NCBI GenBank assembly: GCA_902728285.1
Contig: CACVBU010000970.1
Span: forward strand, 372,001 to 436,000
Reading direction: 5' to 3'
Length of the DNA: 64,000 nucleotides
DNA from: Clytia hemisphaerica
Taxonomy: Eukaryota > Cnidaria > Hydrozoa > Leptothecata > Clytiidae
Part shown: positions 56,901 through 64,000 of the stretch, in pieces
Position numbering within the stretch: position 1 is the first letter of the stretch
How the letters are laid out: each line of letters starts with the position of its first letter
The notes under the pieces: generated by a model
The model's database searches: none
What the model was told of the DNA's origin: nothing
The model's input: only the letters and a program-made list of their open reading frames with translations
Program-made: the position numbers and the translations under genes

Positions 56901-59859
56901 CATAGGTGAAGAATTATTATTTCAAAATCAAACCTTTCAGTTCATTTTTATCAGCTTTTTCATCTTTGACATTCTTTACTTGATCGCTCAAATCTGAAAT
57001 TACAAAAAAAATAATAAAAGAAATTAGCTGCTTATCCCTTTAAAATAAAGTATTATTACTTATGATAAATGAAGAAAATATGTTTTCGAAATCAAATCTT
57101 TGAGTTCATTTTTATCAGCTTTATCATCTTTGACATTCTTAACTTCATCGCTCAAGACTGAAATCATAAAAGAATAAAAGAAATTAGCTGCTTACCCCTT
57201 TAAAATAAAGAAATTATATATGATAGATCAGAAATATGTTATAGCGGAGCTGGATAACGCACATTTAAAAATCCTTGTTCTATCTCTGTCCCTGACAAAT
57301 TTGATAAGAAATTTAACTTTTTTAATTAAAACTCGTGAAATTTGGATTTCCTCTTAGCCAATGATTCTGCTGCTGCATTTATCGTTCACGATTAAAAATT
57401 TTTAATTATCAAGAGGATCTGTAAAACATTGGTGAATGACAATTAAAAAAAATGAAAAACATTGTTTTCATTAGTAAAGTTGTAAGAAATTTCTTCTCTA
57501 AGATTATAAATAGTACTTTTTCATTTGAAATACCGCGCTATACCGTACTACCGTGGTGCCTCACTTTCTAACTGATATTTTCAGATAGTCGGTATGTCTG
57601 ATTATGGAAAAAAATTCAAGTCAATTGAAACAATATTTGTCAAAATATTTACATCCGAAATTTTTAAAGAGAAATCATGAAAGCTTCTCAAATTCATAAT
57701 ACACGCTGGTAAAAATAGATTTCATTTACAAAAGGAAGCTTTTGGGGTATCTTCTACAAATATGTGACCCTCCAAACGATTTGGAGTACATTAAAAACGA
57801 GACCGGTCTTGGTGCGGTCGTGCTTGTGCCGCTTTCGGACTGGTTAATTGTGCGATTAAATATTGAAAAAAGCGGCCAGAAGACCGCACAGTACCGTATG
57901 GCCCGTGCGTACAAAACGCCGACTAAAGCGGACGATGGTGCGGTCCCCGTCGACTAAAGCGGACGATGGTGCGGTCCCCGCCGTTTCTATGTATGCTGTA
58001 TGCTGTTTGTTATGCCGGCAAACGTTTCGAACGGCAAAATTTCCGCACCATGACTGCACTGAATACCGCACTTATTCAAATGGTGCTCTTTAGTGACCGA
58101 TCGAGTGCGTTTGAATGGATTTTTAAAAATTATTTTTGGATGATTTCTGGCCGCACGGTAAATCGTTTCGCCGCTTTTTTGCCGCACATATTATCGATCC
58201 GTCCGCACCAAGACCGGTCTCATTTTTGATGTACTCCAAATCGCTTGGGGGGTCACATATTATTTTGATGAAAAACGGGAACATCATAGCAAAATATGTG
58301 CAAACGTACTGCATAAATACTTTGTCTGCTTCATTTTTCTTATAAAAACAGAACACTCAAGGGGACAGAGATGGATTTCTATTATCAACAGTTTACAATA
58401 GAAAAGACAAAGAAGCAATCCGCTAAGGAATTCTCGTCCTTCATCCAGCTCCGCTATAACATTTCCCTGGATAGATGAAGAAAATTTTTTTTTAAAATCA
58501 AACCTTTCTGTTCATTTTTATCAGCTTTTTCATATTTGACATTATTTACTTCATCGCTCAAATCTGAAATTACAAATTAGATGAAAATAGAAACACAAGG
58601 TATCAAAAAGTCCAAAAATTCGTTATTATTGTTATGGGAAGTATAAAACTTCTGCAAGCCGATAGAATTTGCCTGGTGAAAAATTTTGCTCGTTTAAAAC
58701 AAACGATTCAGTGTCAAGCAATTAATATCAAAATTCAAGAGAATACCTTGCACATCCTTTTTATCAGTGCTGATTACTTGAATTTTCTGCTGCAAGTTTT
58801 GTATATCCTTAGCATTGTCATTGGTATCTTTCATTAAATTTCCAAGCATCGTATGAATCAAGGAATTATGTTTATCCAAAGAACACTTTTCCAAATCATA
58901 AAACTTCTGCATATCCTTGTACTGAAGTCCAAATAGAATGTTCTCAATTCGACTCAAAAATGTTTTGAACGTTGGCAAGTCTGGAATGTCGGTAACAGCT
59001 CCATGCTTTAATTCGTTTCGAAGTTTTCTGACCAAATAAAGATAAGCTCCAATAGATTGGTCACCTGGACTAACATTCTTGATATCCCAGCCTCCATTAG
59101 GTTTAAAACCAACAACAGTTCTTAAGACAGCAATGAGTAAGGTGATGTCCCAATCTTCAGGGTTTGAAAGTTGGTTTTGAGGACAAAGTGTGTTCCATTG
59201 ATCAGATTTTAGCACTTTGTGAAGCTTATTACCTGAAACATAAGAAAACTGAGGTTGAGTATGTATCTGAATTGAGAGGAAACAATGTCATTCATGGCTA
59301 AAAAGTGAGCAATACTATTATTGTAATCAATAACACAGATGCACTTCCTATCTTGGAGTCACCCTTGAATAAAAAAGTAGGTATTTTCATCTGGTGGCTG
59401 TTGGTAGAGCAGGGAGTGAGGGAGTCTCTCCCCTTTTCTATCTGCGGTAGACCTGTGAAGTCCCACACCTTCTCTCAGCCCCAAGCTATCTACCTCATTG
59501 ATCAGATTACCCAATCTAAGCAACTCATTTGCTGAGTTGGCAGTGACCGGGGATGAATCTCACATCCCTTAGATTGTACAGCGAATACTCTACCAAGCCA
59601 TGTTTAATATTAATCTAAACCTATATTCCATTATTACGTTAAGGTTTCCTGATACAACTCAAGTTCACTTACGTTTATCTTGTTTGCATTGCAATAATCG
59701 CTGATACAAAGCTGATGGATTTGTTGGCAGACCATGGTAAGATGCATCATTATGAGAATTGTAAAGAACATCTATAAGTGCCTCTTTAATGCAATATTCC
59801 AAAGCGAGATTGACTCGAATCCAATACTCGCTTTGTAGAATGTGCAGAGGTGTACTCAT
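53909..59859 (-). CDS. HEPN(DZIP3-like) - repeat linker - NB-ARC protein (NLR/STAND-like)
   Basis: Exons: 59673-59859 (start), 58747-59232, 58504-58563, 57098-57157, 56934-56993, 55719-55778, 55569-55628, 55157-55222, 53909-54963. All join in phase 1, totalling 697 aa if every repeat exon is used. Exons 1-2 encode a DZIP3-type HEPN domain with DWDITLLIAVLR, GGWD and the intact RNELKH (R-x4-H) motif of HEPN RNases. The 60-nt exons give a charged coiled linker. The last exon is NB-ARC: P-loop GLGGVGKT, Walker B LIVLDDV, LLMTSQ sensor, CYPLAL as GLPLA. Such proteins act as oligomerising innate-immune or cell-death switches; HEPN could cut RNA on activation (inference). The donor of 57098-57157 is AT, not GT, so that exon may be skipped without frameshift. 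Confidence 0.85.
55461..55506 (-). pseudogene. Relic repeat exon
   Basis: On the minus strand RDDEIEGFKNKKVDLSQSEL aligns with the repeat unit LSDEVKNVKDEKADKNQLK. The acceptor position reads TTTTTG instead of a YAG and no GT donor follows, so this sixth copy is probably dead. Confidence 0.55.
55813..56871. mobile_element. TA-flanked element CCAGTGGATACC, with empty sites in sister repeats
   Basis: Ends CCAGTGGATACCCCTTAAAA and the complement, with TA at 55811-55812 and 56872-56873. The uninterrupted sequence GCTTATCCCTTTAAAATAAA exists at about 55660 and 57030 in sister intron copies, proving the insertion point and the TA duplication. About 1.06 kb, no transposase seen. Confidence 0.9.
57229..58470. 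mobile_element. hAT-like element in the exon array
   Basis: Inverted ends CAGAAATATGTTATAGCGG and CAGGGAAATGTTATAGCGG, extending through AGCTGGAT. GATAGAT is repeated at 57222-57228 and 58471-58477 (8 bp if one mismatch is allowed). A GC-rich inner foldback (57762-58259, TATGTGACCC ends, paired GAGACCGGTCT) includes a 31-bp tandem duplication near 57925-57980. Overlapping ORFs there are palindrome artefacts. Confidence 0.8.
59545..59602 (-). repeat. tRNA-derived SINE head
   Basis: Minus strand: A box TTGGTAGAGTATTCGC and a B box-like AGATTCATCCC at tRNA spacing, followed by a body reading AACTCAGCAAATGAGTTGC. It lies in the first intron of the NLR-like gene. Confidence 0.55.
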
Positions 59860-60394
59860 GATGTTCTACAAGAAACACTTCGCTGATGAGGTCTATAAGG
59901 GAAAATCGAAACCAGATATTGCTTCTGAAGAAAAAAATTTTAAGAAAAGCTGGACTAACAGAGGGTTTCTTTTAAAACTTTATGGTCCTTAGGTTGCACG
60001 CCTGACGGAAGCGGGAGACTGGGGAGACTTCAGCCTCCCAACTTTTGAGCAAATGAGATTTTTTTATTACATTCCTATTGATTTTTATCTCATTTTCAGC
60101 CTTCAGCCTCCCCACTTTTACGTTTGTTCCGCAGGGACTGCCTTGGAGTTTAATACTGGCAGAAGATATGATTTCCTTACGCTTACAATGTTGGTTTTTC
60201 TCCTTTTGTAGCAAAGTGGCATGATGCATGATGGAATAATTCAATCATCTCTCATATTTTTGTCCATAAAACATCATTGTTCTATTTTGTTCAATTTTTG
60301 TATTTGTTCTTTTATTTTTGCTAAAAAATAGAATAATTGTATTAGAATTGTCAGGACAAGTTTATATTGAAGTATATTGATTTGACTTTTATTT

Positions 60395-61660
60395 CAAGAA
60401 AACAAACTTTTTCAAATTGAGTCCTTTTTCCTTGAAAAATACACAATACAGATTCCAATATTGGTTAACAAAATACCAGATACTTTTTCTTCTTTTTTTT
60501 CTTTGGGGGGGGGGGGGGGGTTGAAAAAATCTAACAAAAATTTCAATTTTTATACTTTTCTTGAGAAATACACAAAATAGATTCAATTTGAACATATTTT
60601 CTTAGGGAATATAGAATCAAGACTTTAGAAAATTAGAATAAACATATTTTTATTGAGGAATGCAAAGATCATATTCACTTTCAGCCCCGGGGGTGGAGAA
60701 AATTATAAAAAGGTCTCGCTAAGGGTAGAAAGTTTTTTGAAAATCGAACAAAATGTTTCAAAATTTGTTCTCTCCAAGGGTCAGTTATGGCAGTTCCTGT
60801 CCCCACATAACCAACATTCTCCAACCCTAGTATCCTAGTTGGTTTTAAGCACAGTTTTTCCTTTAGAAGTACGTTATAATAATCCGGCACCCTTCAATTC
60901 ACTTGGAAATTTCTATCTTTGGAAAGTAGCCTAATAACAATAATGTGAAAACATTACCCTCCAGAGACACAAAATTTTTTACTCTGAATACATTTTTTTA
61001 ATGAATTCACAATTCTGATACACATCAACTTGTTTCATTTAATTTCCTTAATAAATACAACATAAATTTCAATGTCCATAAATTTTCCTTGTGAAATACA
61101 CAATAAAGATGTTCAATATGGACACATTTTTCTAGGCAAAAAGATTTCATCGCAAACACTTTTTCCTTGAGAAAAACTTAATTTAAAATTGAAAACATTT
61201 TCCTTAAGAAATACATTATAAACAGATTTCAAGTTGAGCACATTGTCTTTGATAATTACTTTATATATAAAGACTTCATTATGAAAGCAATTCTTTGTGA
61301 AATATATACATCACATAAGTATTCAATATGAAAACGTATTTACTACGAAAATATTTTCCTTGATACATACACAACGCAGACTTCAATTTGAATATTTTTT
61401 CCCTAAATAAGTACATGAAACACTCATGTACTTTGAAAACGTTTTGCTTGATAGATAAAAAGTGAACAATTCAACGAGATAAAAATAAAATAGATTTTAA
61501 ATTGACTACCTTTTCCTTGAAAATAAAAAATACTGACTTTATTCAATACTGATAAAAAACAACAAATTTAAACAACAAATATTTCATTTTTTATACTTTT
61601 TTCTTGAGAAATACACATTTTTAGTAAGATAATATTTTAATCTCAAGAGAAAAAATTCTA
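60395..61660. repeat. Degenerate interspersed repeat TTTTCCTTGAGAAATACACAA
   Basis: CCTTGAGAAATACACAA followed by CAGATTTCAATTTGAACA recurs at least eight times (60429, 60556, 61086, 61165, 61200, 61290, 61366, 61605) at irregular spacing. Noncoding, upstream of the NLR-like gene; includes a G-run at 60505-60520. Confidence 0.65.
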
Positions 61661-61751
61661 AAACAAGTCTCTCTAAAGTAAGGAATTTTTTTCAAAAATT
61701 GAGGTAAATGTTTCAAAAATGCCTCTCTAAGGGTCACTTTTACACTAAAAC

Positions 61752-63195
61752 TCAGTCTCTATAAGAGTCATTTTTGGGAGGTTCTTTCTACATTCATCAA
61801 ACCATGAAAATTTATAATGCAATACCTGTATTTTTGTCTTGATCAATTTGTCAAATCAGACCATGACAAACAAAAATTCCTTACATTGATGATCTACAGT
61901 CATTCCATTAATCCAATAAAACAAGAAGTATGTACAGTGAGTTGGTATCAAACAATCATAACATAATTTTTTTATTCATTATCTCTTAAATTATTTTTTC
62001 TGTAAAAAGAAGAAAACAAAATAATAATCAGGCAGAAGATATTATCAGAATCCAACCATGACAGAATCAAAATATTTCTTACAAAGAATTGTTTATTAGG
62101 AAATGACTCTACTTCCAATAGACCTTTTCAGAAATTAAATCACGAACATCACTTGCCTCATTTTGTCAAGTGATTAACTCCCAGTGGATTTTATTAAAAC
62201 TACTTCCTACTCATAAAAGAATCATTTAATGCCTCAAAAGACATAATCACCATGGTAATTGATTAAATACGGGCAAGTGATGTTCGTGACGTAATTTATG
62301 AAAAGGTCTATTACCCTTATAATTCAAAATTTTCTTCATTCTGAAATTTTGCTGGGTTTTTTGAAATGTCTACTCTATTAAGAACACTAAAACGAATGAA
62401 TATCAACTGAGAGTAAAAAGAAAATGTTTTCTTGATTAATATACATTAGAACGTAACAGGCAATCGTAGTATAAAAATCAAATAAGAATATTTGTTTTTG
62501 GGAAACTCTGGAGAAATGAATCTAGCTCCATTATTTTATTTTATTTTTCAAAATTTTCCATGTTTTCACTAAGAGATTTTGTTAAGTTTCAAAAAAGAAC
62601 CATGAAACTTATTTAGAATTTCCTTCCTTGGGAGTTGGTATGGGTAGAATCGTTCAAATCGTGAATAGGCCGGTGAAATAACTGAGATAAAGGAGGGACA
62701 AAAAGTACACTTCTTATAAAATAACTATCAAAAAATATTTATTATAAAGTTCCTATAAATTCAAATTTAAACAAATATTAAAAATATGCAATCACGTGGG
62801 CAATAATAAAAAATTATACGTACCAGCCTTATTGATAATAACAAAAAAAAGGTGCGTGAATTCATCAACCTACATTATGAAGTCGACTTAGTTGCATTTG
62901 TGTTCTGCATCTTTCAGTTTAGTGTCCAAAAAAAGCAAACTCATTCTACTAGAACCATCTTTCATATATAAACTCACTTTCCCATACGTCAATCGTTTCA
63001 CAAATTTAATTTTTTACTATGAGATAAGCATTGTTGAGTTACAGTTGCATAAAGAGACAAACAAAAAAATATTCATAATTTCACTACTTTCACAACAAAA
63101 GGTTCAAAAATTATACTACAAGTAACAAAGAAAAGTTCGCTGACAGCTCTCTGTCAGGTGTTAAAAACACATACAGTAATTATATCTCTCTCAGA
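61752..63195. repeat. Long direct repeat, copy B (right of NLR-like gene)
   Basis: Partner of 50716-51790, same orientation, about 11 kb apart. It contains the matching foldback at about 62118-62308. The unit ends sharply at CAGTAATTATATCTCTCTCAGA in both copies. Confidence 0.85.
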
Positions 63196-63218
63196 TACCA
63201 GATTTAATCTGTATTAAA

Positions 63219-63881
63219 GCAGAGGAATGTAAAGAGATGGAAAAACAGCTTTTCTGATTACTCAAAGTTCAAAGTTCAACGATCAATTCTATTGAAAATT
63301 CTATTGTAAAAACGTTGATTAGGTCATTAAATGAAAGTCCAGAAAAGACGGCTCGCAATACAAATCGGACGGTTTCTACATGATTTGACGATAAAAATGA
63401 AAATTTGTTTTTCTTTTTTTGCCGATTACTAGTTCAATTTTTAAGAATAAGGAGCAATATTTTTACCAATGTATAGCAAAAGAAATTCTTAACGCAATGA
63501 TATTAAATTGGTTCTTGTAAAACTGTCAAAAGTCGAGTAAAATCAAGATGAAGTTATAATTTTCTCGAGCTCTAGCTTTCCATATTATGGTGCGGTCATG
63601 ATGCGGTTATATCAGTAGAATCGCTAGGAAATTCTGAGCAAGAAGATATAGGCACCTTTTCGTATAGGAGAGGTGTACCCAAAAAGTTTGCGCATAATTA
63701 GGCTTGAAACAAAAGAATTTTGTCACAACACGCTAATTATGCAGGTTTTTTATAGCGACAACAAAAGAAACCTATTTACTCGACATAAACTCCCTTAAGG
63801 GCAAGAGACCTGGTATATGACAAGCCGTTTTTACATTGTTTTCAAGAAGCTGTTTTTCCATCTCTTTACATTCCTCTGATT
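63219..63881. mobile_element. Inverted-repeat element with CAGAGGAATGTAAAG ends
   Basis: About 38 bp at each end are perfect or near-perfect inverted copies (CAGAGGAATGTAAAGAGATG and complement). The interior is noncoding. It abuts the end of direct repeat copy B. Confidence 0.75.
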
Positions 63882-63918
63882 AAAGAAAGAATTGAAAAAA
63901 AAATTCAAAAAGCACCTA

Positions 63919-64000
63919 CTCTCGGGTACCTAATAGCCGGGGGGGGGGGGGGTTTCGGAATAAGCGGGGGAGGGGGGATGGAATAAAAATGTCCTGGGTG
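63919..64000. mobile_element. GGTACC-ended element, cut by the window edge
   Basis: Left end CTCTCGGGTACCTAATAGCC after TA at 63917-63918, then G-runs with GGAATAAGC and GTCCTGGGTG words. The right end is outside the window. Confidence 0.75.

Larger units (their letters stand above)
55540..58563 (-). repeat. Array of duplicated 60-nt phase 1-1 exons with their introns
   Basis: Five recognisable copies (55569, 55719, 56934, 57098, 58504), each exactly 60 nt and each encoding a variant of DLSDEVKNVKDEKADKNQLK. The flanking intron words GAAATTAGCTGCTTATCCC and TTTAAAATAAA are duplicated with the exons. Copies at 55540-55640 and 55690-55790 are almost identical, so duplication is recent. Two transposons have enlarged the array. 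Confidence 0.88.

Noticed and set aside
57742..58356. Cluster of overlapping ORFs on both strands
   Set aside because: They fall in the GC-rich palindromic core of the hAT-like element; absence of stops reflects base composition and symmetry.
60653..60890. Overlapping short ORFs on both strands
   Set aside because: Low-complexity repeat region with no domain, splice context or codon bias.
50716..63195. LTR retrotransposon with the direct repeats as LTRs
   Set aside because: The repeats lack TG...CA ends, and the interior carries a spliced cellular-type gene on the minus strand with no gag, pol or primer-binding site seen.

Overview
The window is animal nuclear DNA. It is AT-rich, its genes have many small exons with GT/AG introns, and short inverted-repeat transposons are dense throughout. 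No taxon marker is present. The gene set (a metazoan-type Exo70, a HEPN/NB-ARC/TPR STAND protein, a one-exon class A GPCR, an intronless alpha-kinase) fits an early-branching or marine invertebrate; a cnidarian is my best guess, and that is inference.

Layout. (1) 0.3-6.9 kb, plus strand: a spliced gene for a 551-residue acidic, low-complexity protein with a small HMG-box-like N-terminus, not otherwise recognised. Its last exon has a decayed duplicate 160 bp upstream. (2) 9.2-45.3 kb, minus strand: one 28-coding-exon gene for the exocyst subunit Exo70 (EXOC7). I rebuilt it exon by exon; the exons sum to 2,061 nt (686 codons plus stop) with every splice phase consistent. Its large introns hold opposite-strand guests: a 399-aa coiled-coil orphan (14.3 kb), a 5'-truncated integrase-like ORF (26.3 kb) and a complete intronless alpha-kinase (29.9 kb). 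(3) 49.3 kb, plus strand: an intronless rhodopsin-like GPCR lacking several class A hallmarks. (4) 52.7-59.9 kb, minus strand: a HEPN(DZIP3-like) - repeat-exon array - NB-ARC - TPR gene resembling invertebrate NLR/STAND immune receptors. The linker between HEPN and NB-ARC is built from at least five copies of a symmetric 60-nt phase 1-1 exon. One in-frame TAA separates the NB-ARC part from the TPR part.

The rest is mobile DNA, mostly non-autonomous. At least eight elements have TA target duplications and terminal repeats beginning C[CTA][CT][CT]; several have interiors that are reiterations of one short word (TTTCGCGAA, TTTGGCGGGAA, G/C runs). Three elements share TAGT...ACTA ends and 3-bp target duplications. 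Two are piggyBac-like TTAA MITEs. One hAT-like element sits in the exon array, where sister repeats preserve the empty sites. There are tRNA-derived SINE heads, several foldbacks, and a 1.1-1.4 kb direct repeat that flanks the NLR-like gene.

The most interesting system is the NLR-like locus: a receptor whose linker length appears to change in 20-residue steps by exon duplication, now being altered by transposon insertion and splice-site loss.
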